From Metalysinibacillus jejuensis (GTDB taxonomy: Bacteria > Bacillota > Bacilli > Bacillales_A > Planococcaceae): 64,000 bases of DNA. The notes beneath the pieces were generated by a model. It was not told where the DNA came from, did no database searches, and was given only the letters and a program-made list of their open reading frames with translations. Of this stretch, positions 46,071-55,760 are shown piece by piece (the stretch's first letter is position 1; the number at the start of each line of letters is the position of its first letter). Made by a program: the position numbers and the translations under genes. Location: the NCBI RefSeq assembly GCF_003057615.1, contig NZ_QAFW01000001.1, positions 1 to 64,000 of the forward strand, read 5' to 3'.

Positions 46071-46127
46071 AAAAAAACACTCCTTTCAATAAGGATAATA
46101 GTAACATGTTACAGGAGGTACAGGCAG

Positions 46128-47540
46128 ATGAAATTTGCATTTGGGTTGTTTGCGGTGCTCGCGAGTATTATTGGAGGAACGTTGTTTTTTCAATACCAAA
46201 GTTACTCAGCGGAGTTAGCGTCAGGTGACCACGCATTTTATTATGCACAAGAAATTGAAACAAGTTATAACAATAACGAACTGCAAGTCAAACATCATTT
46301 TAAAGGATTACCTAATCAACGCATGGACATTATTTTACCTGAACGAGCAAAAGATGTAGCTTGTTTAGTTGAAGCTTCAACGAGTTGCGATCGTTTAGAT
46401 GAGACGATGACTTATTTTACAATGGGGGAAGTACCTACACAATCGATTTCTTATAGCATTCCGATTGACGGTGGCTTAGCTCAAAATAAGCTACTGCAAA
46501 ATAGTTTCGTGCAACTACGAAATGGTGATGTTTCTTATTCAATCTTACATATAGCGACCGATAATGCGTTAACAGGTAAATGGATTACTGGCTTACCATT
46601 TGTCGGGGAGCAAAAAAGAGCAATGGTTACGAATACGATGTTTAGCGGTGACGGTGATGTGCGCGAACTTTATTGGTCTGTGCAGCCACTCGCTGTACAA
46701 AAAGCGACAGATCATTATTCCATTTATGCAAACCAACAGCCAAGTGCTGACTTTTTAGCAGAGCTAGCGGAGGTCATTACTGATGATCAACATATCGCCA
46801 TCGTACAAAACGCCCAATTTGCTACCGTAGATACACAGGAGTTTTTATTTCTAGAAGCATTCGATGTAGCTACTATCGAAAATAAAATTATGTTAACACG
46901 TTTAAAACAAAAATATGACTTCTCACAGGAACCTTGGTTAGTGGATGTCATTGCGACAATAGTGTTTGAACGTCCTATTGGTGCATCTAAAGCTCAAGAT
47001 GTGCTCGCTACGCTTCAAAAAGAGATGACACCAAAACAGCTAGATGAGTTTAAAATGCGTATTGCTGAGGCAGAAGGTGAAACTATTACGAGCGTTTACC
47101 TAGATGGTTTATTGCAGGAAATTTTTACGATGCCAACAGCTTATTTTGAACAAAATGCAACGATGACGACAGGCGTATTTCCACTATTATTTAGTGATGA
47201 TCGTGACATTTATGTAAACGACTATATGAAAAACGATGTGAAACTTGTGATGAAGGATGGTAAAGTATATTATACAGCCGACACATTACTGCCACATCTA
47301 GGCTATACAGCTGAAGAAGGTAACAAGGGGTATTATGTGAACAATGCTAAAAATGCGTATCGATTCCCACGTTTACCAGGATTTTATGTGCACAATCAAA
47401 CGCGATATGAAGTAAAATCTGAACCTATTATGAAAATAGGAGAGAGCTACTTTATTGAAGAAGGTTGGTTGCAACGTATTTTCCATGTGGAAATCGAAAA
47501 GAGCACAGGACGCATTCAAATGAAAGCAAATCTTGAATAA
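46128..47540 (+). CDS. Secreted or anchored protein with C-terminal stalk-like domain
   Basis: 470 residues. One N-terminal hydrophobic segment (about 4-22), no lipobox, so exported and likely anchored. A long extracellular region of unknown fold is followed by a C-terminal part (about 365-470: KDGKVYYTADTLLPHLGY, GYYVNNAKNAYRFP, EEGWLQRIFHVEIE) resembling stalk/copper-amine-oxidase N-terminal-like repeats. ATG 46128 has CAGGAGG upstream. It precedes rsmD by 14 bases. Not otherwise recognised. Confidence 0.65.
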   Translation: MKFAFGLFAVLASIIGGTLFFQYQSYSAELASGDHAFYYAQEIETSYNNNELQVKHHFKGLPNQRMDIILPERAKDVACLVEASTSCDRLDETMTYFTMGEVPTQSISYSIPIDGGLAQNKLLQNSFVQLRNGDVSYSILHIATDNALTGKWITGLPFVGEQKRAMVTNTMFSGDGDVRELYWSVQPLAVQKATDHYSIYANQQPSADFLAELAEVITDDQHIAIVQNAQFATVDTQEFLFLEAFDVATIENKIMLTRLKQKYDFSQEPWLVDVIATIVFERPIGASKAQDVLATLQKEMTPKQLDEFKMRIAEAEGETITSVYLDGLLQEIFTMPTAYFEQNATMTTGVFPLLFSDDRDIYVNDYMKNDVKLVMKDGKVYYTADTLLPHLGYTAEEGNKGYYVNNAKNAYRFPRLPGFYVHNQTRYEVKSEPIMKIGESYFIEEGWLQRIFHVEIEKSTGRIQMKANLE

Positions 47541-47554
47541 GTAAGGTGAAAAGT

Positions 47555-48109
47555 ATGAGAATTGTAGCAGGTGAGCGTAAAAGCATTCCGTTAAAAAGTG
47601 CTGCAGGTAAAACGACAAGACCGACAACTGATAAAGTAAAAGAGTCCTTATTTAATATTATCGGGCCTTATTTTTCAGGGGGCATTGCTTTAGATTTATT
47701 CGCTGGCAGTGGCGGCTTAGGTTTAGAAACGCTTAGTCGTGGGGCTGAACGTGCTATTTTTATTGAAAAGGATGCAAAATCACTAGAAGCGTTGCGTAGC
47801 AATATTGAAAAGTGTCGCTATGAAACGTGTACAGAAGTGTACCGAAATGATGCTACACGTGCTGTTAAGTCATTACTAGGACGTAACGAGCAATATACGT
47901 TTGTCTTTGTAGACCCGCCTTATGCGCAAGTACAGTATTACGCCATTGTAGCTGAACTTGTAGAAGCTAATAAAGTTACAGACAATGGGGTTATCGTCTG
48001 TGAACATGATAAGGCGTATGAATTACCAGAAGCCTACGGGGAGTTTATTTGTCAGCGTAGAGAAAAATACGGGGATAGTATAATTTCAATTTATGAAAAG
48101 GGAGAGTAG
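47555..48109 (+). CDS. rsmD: 16S rRNA (guanine(966)-N(2))-methyltransferase RsmD
   Basis: 184 residues. RIVAGERKSIPLKS at the start, SAM motif I DLFAGSGGLGLE (about 46-57), and catalytic VDPPYA (about 122-127) identify RsmD. ATG 47555 with AAGGTG upstream is chosen over a GTG three codons earlier. Paired with coaD as in most Firmicutes. Confidence 0.93.
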   Translation: MRIVAGERKSIPLKSAAGKTTRPTTDKVKESLFNIIGPYFSGGIALDLFAGSGGLGLETLSRGAERAIFIEKDAKSLEALRSNIEKCRYETCTEVYRNDATRAVKSLLGRNEQYTFVFVDPPYAQVQYYAIVAELVEANKVTDNGVIVCEHDKAYELPEAYGEFICQRREKYGDSIISIYEKGE

Positions 48110-48595
<486 letters not shown>

Positions 48596-48601
48596 ATTAA
48601 A

Positions 48602-48637
48602 GTCATCATTTTCGCATTATGGAAAATGATGATTTTT
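48602..48637 (+). terminator. Terminator after coaD
   Basis: TCATCATTTTC / GAAAATGATGA hairpin followed by T run. ylbJ, found here in sporeformers, is absent. Confidence 0.8.
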
Positions 48638-48665
48638 AACTTTACGGTGAAAGAGGAGTGAAATA

Positions 48666-49709
48666 ATGAGAAAGCCGATTGTTACTTTTGTGATTGCGAT
48701 AGCTGCCATTGCTTTTTTAACGCTCTATCGTTTAGATTATTATATCGTCAAACCTGGTCATGCGTATGATGTAAGTGAGTTTATTGACAGTGAACAGCTA
48801 TATGCGCACGAAGGGACGCTTAATTTAATGACGGTAGCTATGCAAGTAGCGACACCGCTAAGCTATGCTTTATCATGGTTTGATACGAGTAGTGATATTG
48901 CTAAAAAGACGGATGTACGACGACAAGACGAAAGTGATAAAGAATATGAAATACGGCAAGAAAAGCAAATGGCTGACTCACAGTTTAATGCGAAGTATGT
49001 TGCCTATCAAAAGCTTGGTCTAAAGACAAAAGTGCAATTTGAAGGCTTGTATATCGTACATGTGGTGCCTAAAGGAGCGGCTGAAAAGTACTTGCAAGCT
49101 GGTGACGAGGTAATAGCGGTTGACGGTAAGGAAGTGACGTCTTTAGATAGTTTTTCGAAGACCATTGCTTCTAAGAAGGAAAACGAAAACGTGGCGTTAA
49201 CTTTTATACGCCAAGGCAAAGAGCACAAAGTGACGATAGCGCTTAAACCAATTCCAAATGATGCTAAGGGTCGTACTGGGCTAGGTGTAGCCTATAATGC
49301 TGCCCAAACGATTATCACAGAGCCAGCCATTGAACTAGAGGCGAGTGATATTGGAGGTCCGTCAGCTGGATTAATGTTCACGCTTGGGATTATGAATGCG
49401 TTAAGTGAAGAAGATTTAACGAAAGGCTATGATGTGGCAGGGTCTGGCACGATGAATTTAGATGGAACGGTCGGTGCTATTGGTGAGATAGGCAAAAAAG
49501 TAATTGCAGCGCACCGTGATGGTATGGCATATTTTTTTGCGCTAGCAACACCGTTAGACGATGCTTATAAAAAAGCTTTTCCTGATGCGCAGACAAATTA
49601 TGAAGAAGCACAGGCGATGGCGCAGACGATTGGTACTAAAATGGAAATCGTACCCGTTAGCTCCATCGACGATGCATTAGCTTTTTTAGCACAGTTACCG
49701 CCTAAATGA
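48666..49709 (+). CDS. ylbL: YlbL, PDZ and Lon-type serine protease
   Basis: 347 residues, membrane-anchored (hydrophobic 5-22), PDZ domain (about 118-195), and S16/Lon catalytic domain (about 225-345). The catalytic dyad is visible as Ser in DIGGPSAGLMF (about 236) and Lys in GAIGEIGKKVIAA (about 280). In B. subtilis YlbL helps remove the cell division inhibitor YneA after DNA damage. The last 8 bp overlap the convergent tmcAL gene. Confidence 0.9.
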   Translation: MRKPIVTFVIAIAAIAFLTLYRLDYYIVKPGHAYDVSEFIDSEQLYAHEGTLNLMTVAMQVATPLSYALSWFDTSSDIAKKTDVRRQDESDKEYEIRQEKQMADSQFNAKYVAYQKLGLKTKVQFEGLYIVHVVPKGAAEKYLQAGDEVIAVDGKEVTSLDSFSKTIASKKENENVALTFIRQGKEHKVTIALKPIPNDAKGRTGLGVAYNAAQTIITEPAIELEASDIGGPSAGLMFTLGIMNALSEEDLTKGYDVAGSGTMNLDGTVGAIGEIGKKVIAAHRDGMAYFFALATPLDDAYKKAFPDAQTNYEEAQAMAQTIGTKMEIVPVSSIDDALAFLAQLPPK

Positions 49710-50865
49710 TAATGGGTGGTGCTGTGAAATCGTTATAGTGCTGACTAGCAGCAAGTTGATAAATTTGAGTCGCTTTACAATCTAACGCAAGCATAGGGTC
49801 TTGTTGTTTACCAACACGGCTAATCAGTGGCAACGTTAGCTGTTTTTTAACGGTGCGTAAATAAGCTTGCCCCGTTGAGGTCATCCCTAATAATCGAATA
49901 TAAGAAGGTGCTACGCATGCGTCTCTTTCTTTTTGAGTAACACCTACTAAAATATGTGTGAGCATGCGCTGGATGCGAGCTGTTGTATAGCGCTTCGAAG
50001 TCACAAGCGTTATAAAATCATTGAAGGTTGTCGCTTTTTTAGCTGCGCGCCAAAGAGCAAACTCAATTCCCTCATTAACGTCTGCAAAGGTGGCGATAAA
50101 TTCTGGCGGCCATTGGAGCAGCGTATGGCGTAAATAAGGATAGTAGTCATCCCAAGTTACCTTCGTTTTTTGGCGCAGTAAAGCAGCGCTAGTAGGCGGA
50201 ACGAAATTTTCTATTGGTTGGCCCGTAAATAGGGCCTTACGTATCGCTGTAGCGCTTGCAATACTTTCATGAGTGAAACTAGCATCATGGTAGGCGCTGG
50301 CAATACGCGGGATAGTGAGTGCTTGCATCGTGCTATTTTGTGCAACGGCTGCTTCAATATAATGAAACCCTAAAATATTATTAGGCATTGTAAGATTAAT
50401 AACGTCTTGTTGTTTAGTGATGCTAGTAAAGGCATAGGCCATTGCGCGAGGGTAGCTTAAGCCTTGTTTTACAGCTTGATGAATAAGTGCTTGATAGTGC
50501 TGTTGATGCTCTTTTAATAAAGCAAGCGTATGGTAAAACTGCTTTGCCTCACCTTGTTCATTGCCAAAGGCGAAGGCCGAACATTGCATAGCATCAAGTA
50601 AAGCAATCGCACCGCTTGCAAAGCGGGGCGCAACAGCTGTGCTAAATACGTAAGGTAACTCAATAACAATGTCTACACCGTTTTGTAGTGCCATCGTAGT
50701 ACGCGTCCATTTATCGACAATTGCAGGCTCACCGCGCTGCACAAAGTGACCGCTCATCACCGCAACTACAACGTCAGCTTGTGCATGGTGCTTTGCCTCT
50801 TTTGCGTGATGAGAGTGGCCGTTATGAAAAGGGTTGTATTCAACAGTAATGCCTACAGCTCTCAT
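49702..50865 (-). CDS. tmcAL: tRNA(Met) cytidine acetate ligase TmcAL
   Basis: 387 residues (YlbM). VEYNPFHNGHSHH at the start carries the HxGH nucleotidyl motif; VVVAVMSGHFVQRGEPAI and DVVIELPYVFS-type stretches are typical. It activates acetate with ATP to form N4-acetylcytidine at the wobble base of elongator tRNA(Met). Convergent overlap of 8 bp with ylbL and no terminator between them. Confidence 0.92.
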   Translation of the reverse strand: MRAVGITVEYNPFHNGHSHHAKEAKHHAQADVVVAVMSGHFVQRGEPAIVDKWTRTTMALQNGVDIVIELPYVFSTAVAPRFASGAIALLDAMQCSAFAFGNEQGEAKQFYHTLALLKEHQQHYQALIHQAVKQGLSYPRAMAYAFTSITKQQDVINLTMPNNILGFHYIEAAVAQNSTMQALTIPRIASAYHDASFTHESIASATAIRKALFTGQPIENFVPPTSAALLRQKTKVTWDDYYPYLRHTLLQWPPEFIATFADVNEGIEFALWRAAKKATTFNDFITLVTSKRYTTARIQRMLTHILVGVTQKERDACVAPSYIRLLGMTSTGQAYLRTVKKQLTLPLISRVGKQQDPMLALDCKATQIYQLAASQHYNDFTAPPIII

Positions 50866-50994
50866 AATAGACCTCCTCTTGTGGTATACTAGTCATTATT
50901 ATACGGACGATTAACATCAGTGACAAGAAAATATCTTGACATCTAAATTCACACATTATATAATCAACATTGTTGTCTTGAGGTGATAAAACGT

Positions 50995-51531
50995 ATGAAA
51001 TGGTCAATTCATCAGTTATCGAAGTTTCGCCGAGACGGAATGCCAATTGATACTACAATTCAATTGGACGCTGTAATGGAGCGAAATGCTGATATTCGTA
51101 AAGTTTCGCCTATTCATGTAACAGGGCAATGTACATTTAGTGCATCGCAAATGACTTGTCAATTGCGCTTGTCAGGCGAGTTAACACTGCCGTGTGCCCG
51201 CACATGGGAGGATGTAAAGTACCCGATTGATATTGATGCAGTTGAAATTTTTAGCTGGATTGAAGAAGCGTTACGTGGCAATGAAGACGACGAAGACATT
51301 CACTATGTCGACGGCGACGTTATTGACACAACCCCTGTACTAGAGGAGTTATTACTGCTTGAGGTGCCGATGCAAGTGTTTAAAGATGATTCTGAAAGAC
51401 GCGAGCGTAACGGTAAAGGGTGGACGTATCAAACGGAAGACCAGCTCGTTTTGCAAAAGCAAAATGACGAACCAAAAGTGGATCCTAGACTAGCTGATTT
51501 AGCTAAGTTTTTAGATCAAACAGATGAATAA
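50995..51531 (+). CDS. ylbN: YceD/DUF177 family protein YlbN
   Basis: 178 residues. MKWSIHQLSKFR at the start and the RLSGELTLPCARTWEDV segment fit the DUF177 family, which sits before rpmF in most bacteria and is linked to 23S rRNA accumulation in plants and E. coli. ATG 50995 follows GAGGTGA. Co-transcribed with rpmF 24 bases downstream. Confidence 0.9.
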   Translation: MKWSIHQLSKFRRDGMPIDTTIQLDAVMERNADIRKVSPIHVTGQCTFSASQMTCQLRLSGELTLPCARTWEDVKYPIDIDAVEIFSWIEEALRGNEDDEDIHYVDGDVIDTTPVLEELLLLEVPMQVFKDDSERRERNGKGWTYQTEDQLVLQKQNDEPKVDPRLADLAKFLDQTDE

Positions 51532-51555
51532 ACAATCTGTAAGGAGGTGCCATTC

Positions 51556-51729
51556 ATGGCTGTACCATTTAGAAGAACTTCTAAAACTGTAAAAAGAAAG
51601 CGTCGTACGCATTTCAAACTATCTGTACCTGGTATGGTAGCTTGCCCAAACTGTGGTGAAGCTAAACTATCTCACCGCGTATGTAAAGCTTGCGGACATT
51701 ACAAAGGTAAAGAAGTAGTAAGCAAATAA
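51556..51729 (+). CDS. rpmF: 50S ribosomal protein L32
   Basis: 57 residues. [21 protein letters not shown] at the start and four zinc-type cysteines (CPNCG, CKACG) show the zinc-binding (C+) form of L32. ATG 51556 is preceded by a near-perfect AAGGAGGTG. Confidence 0.96.
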   Translation: MAVPFRRTSKTVKRKRRTHFKLSVPGMVACPNCGEAKLSHRVCKACGHYKGKEVVSK

Positions 51730-51755
51730 TTCAGTATTTGCACTATACCTAGGCT

Positions 51756-51790
51756 GTTTCAGAGACCATGGCTCTGAAACGGTCTTTTTT
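51756..51790 (+). terminator. Terminator after rpmF
   Basis: GTTTCAGAG / CTCTGAAAC hairpin followed by GG then a T run. Confidence 0.85.
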
Positions 51791-51843
51791 TGTGCCCTTT
51801 TTTCTAAATGAATATGCTACAATTTTAAAAAGGGGGAATTTTC

Positions 51844-52608
51844 ATGGCTTACATAATTGATAAACAAGATGGCATTTTAACATTTACGATTGATCGTGAA
51901 GAGAAGCGTAATGCGGTCAATGACGAGGTAATGGATGGGTTAAAAGAAGTTATTACTTATATCCAAACGCATGATGATGTACGCTTTTTAGTCATTACTG
52001 GCGCCGGTGAAAAATCATTTTGCTCAGGTGGTGACCTTTCTGTCTTTCATGCACTCGAAACCGAAGAGCAAGCTTTTGGTATGTTGAGTAAAATGGGAAA
52101 AATTTTATATGACTTAGCTACATTAAACGTCCCGACAATTGCATTAATTAACGGCGCAGCGGTAGGTGGAGGTTGTGAGATTGCGACAGCTTGCGATTTT
52201 CGTTTAGTGGCGAGTCATGCGAAGTGTGGCTTTATTCAAGGAACATTAGCCATTACGAGCGGCTGGGGTGGCGGCACGTATTTATTTGAGCGTGGTTTGC
52301 GACATGACCGCGCATTAAAAATGCTAATTGATGCCAAGCCTTATGAAGCAGATTTACTTTATGATATTGGCTGGGCAATGCGTGTGTTTGAAGGCGATAA
52401 ACAACAAGCTCTTGATGATTTCATTGAACATATGCGCAAAATTCATCCTTCTGTGCATCAAGCGTACAAAGAGATTGAGCTTCGTAAATGGCGTGAGCGT
52501 AATATGTATGAGCGTGTGATGGATGAAGTGCGATTATGTGCTAAGCTTTGGGAGAGCGAAGCGCATCATGATGCAGTAAACAACTTTCTTACGAAAACAA
52601 AAAAATGA
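51844..52608 (+). CDS. Enoyl-CoA hydratase/isomerase family protein
   Basis: 254-residue crotonase-fold enzyme. The oxyanion segments are SFCSGGDLSVF (about 58-68) and NGAAVGGGCEIATACDFR (about 103-120). A catalytic Glu is present at GGGCEIA, but the second position near 140 (GTLAITSGWGGG) lacks the usual Glu/Pro pair, so 3-hydroxyacyl-CoA hydrolase or isomerase activity is as likely as hydration. Single gene between rpmF and panE; B. subtilis has no such gene there. Confidence 0.8.
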   Translation: MAYIIDKQDGILTFTIDREEKRNAVNDEVMDGLKEVITYIQTHDDVRFLVITGAGEKSFCSGGDLSVFHALETEEQAFGMLSKMGKILYDLATLNVPTIALINGAAVGGGCEIATACDFRLVASHAKCGFIQGTLAITSGWGGGTYLFERGLRHDRALKMLIDAKPYEADLLYDIGWAMRVFEGDKQQALDDFIEHMRKIHPSVHQAYKEIELRKWRERNMYERVMDEVRLCAKLWESEAHHDAVNNFLTKTKK

Positions 52609-52611
52609 TGG

Positions 52612-52638
52612 AAGGTTGCCATTGCGGCAGCCTTTTTC
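52612..52638 (+). terminator. Terminator before panE
   Basis: AAGGTTGCC / GGCAGCCTT hairpin with T run, only about 20 bases ahead of the panE start. Confidence 0.7.
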
Positions 52639-52654
52639 TTTTGGAGGTTAGAAG

Positions 52655-53509
52655 ATGAAAATTGCCATTATTGGGGCTGGTGCTATTGGTAAATTATTAG
52701 CTACGTATTATGCACCTTACCATGAAGTAACGCTAGTACCGCGTCGAAAGGAACAGTGCGAACAATTAAATCATGAAGGAGTTACAGTAATAGGTGAAGT
52801 GACGGCGACATATAACGTCTTAGCCACTCTCACTTTACCGCCAGCAGACCTTTATATTGTCACGGTTAAATATCATCACTTAGCTAATTTAGCTCCCTTA
52901 CTAAAAGGTGTGAAAACGACCTTGCTATTTTTACAAAATGGCTTAGCGCATCAAACTTTCGCAAAGCAGTTTACGTGTGAAGTCATTATGGGCACACTTA
53001 CTGCAGGTGCTGAAAATAAAGATGATACAACCGTCTATGCCCGTGGGCAAGGCGCGATGACGGTAAGCATTGCTGAAGGGCATTTTCTTTTTCAACTGCA
53101 ACACCCACAACTTCCTATCATTGCTGTGAGTGATGTGCAGGAGGTGCTGTGGCGTAAAGCGCTAATGAATAGTCTAATTAACCCGCTAACTGCGCTACTT
53201 AATATTTGTAACGGTGGACTAGTTACCAACCGCTATGCTAACCAATTAATGCGCGCGCTTTATGAAGAGCTCATGCTCGTTTTTCCAGATAAAAAACAGC
53301 TTATTAGCATTGAAGAAGTGGAACAATTATGTCACAATACAGCGATGAATACCTCTTCGATGCGCGCAGATTTTTTAGCTGAACGAACGAGTGAGTTGCC
53401 AACCATCGTTGGCCCACTCCTTGAGGAGGCAAGTAATAGGCAAGGTCAGTTGCCAATGATGCAAACGATTTATTATGCCTTGTTAGCAATTGAAGAACGG
53501 AGGAATTAG
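52655..53509 (+). CDS. panE: 2-dehydropantoate 2-reductase
   Basis: 284 residues, NADPH-dependent ketopantoate reductase of the pantothenate pathway. Rossmann motif IGAGAIGKLLA (5-15), ALMNSLINPLTALL with the catalytic Lys just ahead (WRKALMNS, about 170). Position behind ylbN-rpmF matches B. subtilis panE (ylbQ). Confidence 0.88.
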   Translation: MKIAIIGAGAIGKLLATYYAPYHEVTLVPRRKEQCEQLNHEGVTVIGEVTATYNVLATLTLPPADLYIVTVKYHHLANLAPLLKGVKTTLLFLQNGLAHQTFAKQFTCEVIMGTLTAGAENKDDTTVYARGQGAMTVSIAEGHFLFQLQHPQLPIIAVSDVQEVLWRKALMNSLINPLTALLNICNGGLVTNRYANQLMRALYEELMLVFPDKKQLISIEEVEQLCHNTAMNTSSMRADFLAERTSELPTIVGPLLEEASNRQGQLPMMQTIYYALLAIEERRN

Positions 53510-53512
53510 TAC

Positions 53513-53884
53513 GTGGGTATAGGGCAGATTTTGTTAAGTAGCATGCTGATGTTTCCTCATGGCGTGTTTATTTTAGGTGGCTTAGCAAGTAAAAAAATAA
53601 AAAATATGACGATCGGTCATGCGGCAGATGTAACGACAGTACTCCTGTTATTTTCAGTTCCTTTAGCACTGGAAGCATTGACAGGTATGAAGTTAGGTTT
53701 TGCGCTTTTTAGCCTACTTGTAGTGATTGCGATGTACCGTACATATGACGTATGGCGGAATGAAAAAGAAATCGCTATAGATAAATTACTGCGCAATATT
53801 TGGCGTATTTATTTTATCGGTTTAAGTATCTTATACGTATTAACGCTAATCATTGGCATGTTTTATCATAGTACAAGCCACTAA
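53513..53884 (+). CDS. DUF3397-like membrane protein
   Basis: 123 residues, four hydrophobic segments (about 5-22, 40-58, 60-78, 95-118). It starts three bases after the panE stop, so it belongs to the same transcript. GTG or ATG choice: GTG at 53513 with GGAGG inside the end of panE. Family assignment is by size and place between panE and bshC; function unknown. Confidence 0.7.
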   Translation: MGIGQILLSSMLMFPHGVFILGGLASKKIKNMTIGHAADVTTVLLLFSVPLALEALTGMKLGFALFSLLVVIAMYRTYDVWRNEKEIAIDKLLRNIWRIYFIGLSILYVLTLIIGMFYHSTSH

Positions 53885-53963
53885 GCGAGCAAAACTATTT
53901 TGATTTCGAGACAGAAAGGTTACACTAAGTAAATAGAATGAACATTATTAAGGAGTTATTTTC

Positions 53964-55565
53964 ATGCAAATTACAGCTGTTACACCACCACTTCATAATC
54001 AATTAGTAGAAGACTACTGGGCACAAGATAGCCCTATACATGCTTTTTTTACGTATAAGTATAATGCTGAAGCTTATAAAGAACGCTTAGCGTATTTAGA
54101 AACAAAGCACTATGAGCGGGCACAACTTGTCGCTATTATGCGCGAGGCAATGAGTGTCTATGCACTATCGCCTAAAGTAGAACATCACCTACAACAGTTA
54201 AAAGAAGGCGCTTATGCGATTGTCGGAGGTCAACAAGCAGGGGTTTTAACAGGACCGCTATATTCGGTGCATAAAGCAATCACTGTTATTCAACTAGCCA
54301 AACAGCAAAGCGAGGCGCTAGGCGTACCGGTCGTACCCGTTTTTTGGATTGCGGGCGAGGACCACGATATTGAAGAGATTAACCATACGTATACGCGTAC
54401 GGCAACAGGCATTCACAAACGAAAATACAAAGACCGATTTATCGAAAAAACGATGGCCACTACAACAGAAGTGACGGAAGAAAAGCTCACGCAGCTTATC
54501 CATGCAATCATTGCCGATTTCGGTGAGCAATTTTATACGAAAGAAATCGAACAGCATCTACGCCAAGCAGCTGCAGAGAGCACCACATTTACAAGCTTCT
54601 TTACGTATTTATGGCATCATTTATTTAATGAGCAAGGCTTGTTATGGATTGATGCAGCTAATCCCAAATTACGTCAACTAGAAGCGCCTTATTTTGAGCG
54701 TATCATTGAAGCCGCACCAACGATTGCTAAGCAGGTAACAGCACAAGAGGCACGCTTAGATAAAGCGGGGTATGGCACACCGCTTTTTGCTAATGCCGAT
54801 GCGGCCAATTTATTTTATGTAAAAAAAGGGGCACGTTATTTATTGACGCAAACCGAAGAAGGCTTTACAACGGGAGAGGAACACTTTACTAAAGCGCAAT
54901 TGCTAGCCATTGCACGCGAAAACCCTGAAGCTTTAAGCAATAATGTCGTTACCCGTCCTGTTATGCAAGAGATGGTACTGCCGGTATTAGCCTTTGTAGG
55001 AGGCCCGGGAGAATTAGCTTATTGGGCAGCGCTACGCCCAGCTTTTGAGACACTGGGTTTACAAATGCCTATCTTTGCACCGCGTTTGCATCTCACGCTC
55101 GTTACACCGGGTGTACAGAAGCAATTAAAGTTACTTGATTTAACGGTAGGTGACATTTTTACAAAAACTTACGAACAGCAAAAACAAGCATATATCGAAA
55201 GTATTCAACCGACAGAGGCTTTAGCACAAATTGAAGAAGCTAAGCGCATGTTGCAAGATAACTATAAACAACTTATGCCGTTAATGCCTGCTACGCTACA
55301 GGGGCTCACAGAGAAAAATGAAGCTTTACACTTGCGTCAGTTTGCTTACTTGCAACGTAAAATAGAAAATGATGCATTAGCGCGTCACGATGGTCAATTA
55401 AAAAAGTATGCTTACGTCGCTAATGAAATATTGCCAAATGATGGTCTACAAGAGCGCGTTTATAATCCGTATCAATATATTGCGACACGTGGTACAGATT
55501 GGATTCGTGAGCTATGCGAACGACAATTACAGACGTCATATAAGCACTATGTCGTTTATTTATAA
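53964..55565 (+). CDS. bshC: Bacillithiol biosynthesis cysteine-adding enzyme BshC
   Basis: 533 residues, last step of bacillithiol synthesis (adds Cys to GlcN-malate). The Rossmann-like core shows AIVGGQQAGVLTGPLYSVHKAI and PVFWIAGEDHDIEEINH, both diagnostic; a helical coiled-coil region lies around 405-470. ATG with AAGGAG upstream. It lies just before mraZ as in other Bacillales. Confidence 0.94.
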   Translation: MQITAVTPPLHNQLVEDYWAQDSPIHAFFTYKYNAEAYKERLAYLETKHYERAQLVAIMREAMSVYALSPKVEHHLQQLKEGAYAIVGGQQAGVLTGPLYSVHKAITVIQLAKQQSEALGVPVVPVFWIAGEDHDIEEINHTYTRTATGIHKRKYKDRFIEKTMATTTEVTEEKLTQLIHAIIADFGEQFYTKEIEQHLRQAAAESTTFTSFFTYLWHHLFNEQGLLWIDAANPKLRQLEAPYFERIIEAAPTIAKQVTAQEARLDKAGYGTPLFANADAANLFYVKKGARYLLTQTEEGFTTGEEHFTKAQLLAIARENPEALSNNVVTRPVMQEMVLPVLAFVGGPGELAYWAALRPAFETLGLQMPIFAPRLHLTLVTPGVQKQLKLLDLTVGDIFTKTYEQQKQAYIESIQPTEALAQIEEAKRMLQDNYKQLMPLMPATLQGLTEKNEALHLRQFAYLQRKIENDALARHDGQLKKYAYVANEILPNDGLQERVYNPYQYIATRGTDWIRELCERQLQTSYKHYVVYL

Positions 55566-55593
55566 AAAACTAAAAAAATAATGACCATTTTTA

Positions 55594-55631
55594 CTAACAC
55601 CTAAATTTTTCGGAAGGTGTTAGTTTTTTTA
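55594..55631 (+). terminator. Terminator after bshC
   Basis: CTAACACCT / AGGTGTTAG hairpin with TTTTTTT. Confidence 0.85.
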
Positions 55632-55666
55632 TGAATCGAATGACTTATACATCAATTAATAGAAAT

Positions 55667-55694
55667 TTCATAAATCTTAGAAGATAGCGTATAA
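55667..55694 (+). promoter_or_regulatory. Candidate mraZ/dcw promoter
   Basis: TTCATA (55667-55672), 16-bp spacer, TATAAC (55689-55694). Transcription would begin just upstream of the MraZ repeats. Confidence 0.45.
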
Positions 55695-55705
55695 CTATCA
55701 AATTT

Positions 55706-55731
55706 GGTGGAGGAAAGTGGGGAATTGTGGT
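55706..55731 (+). promoter_or_regulatory. MraZ-binding repeats (MRB) upstream of mraZ
   Basis: Three direct repeats GTGGAG, GTGGGG, GTGGTA start at 55706, 55716 and 55726, exactly 10 bp apart. The TGG-N2 units with 5-bp spacers match the E. coli TGGGN-N5 operator bound by MraZ. The operator is intact although the adjacent mraZ frame is broken. Confidence 0.7.
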
Positions 55732-55760
55732 ACATTATTTAGAGTAGTGGGGTGAGAATT

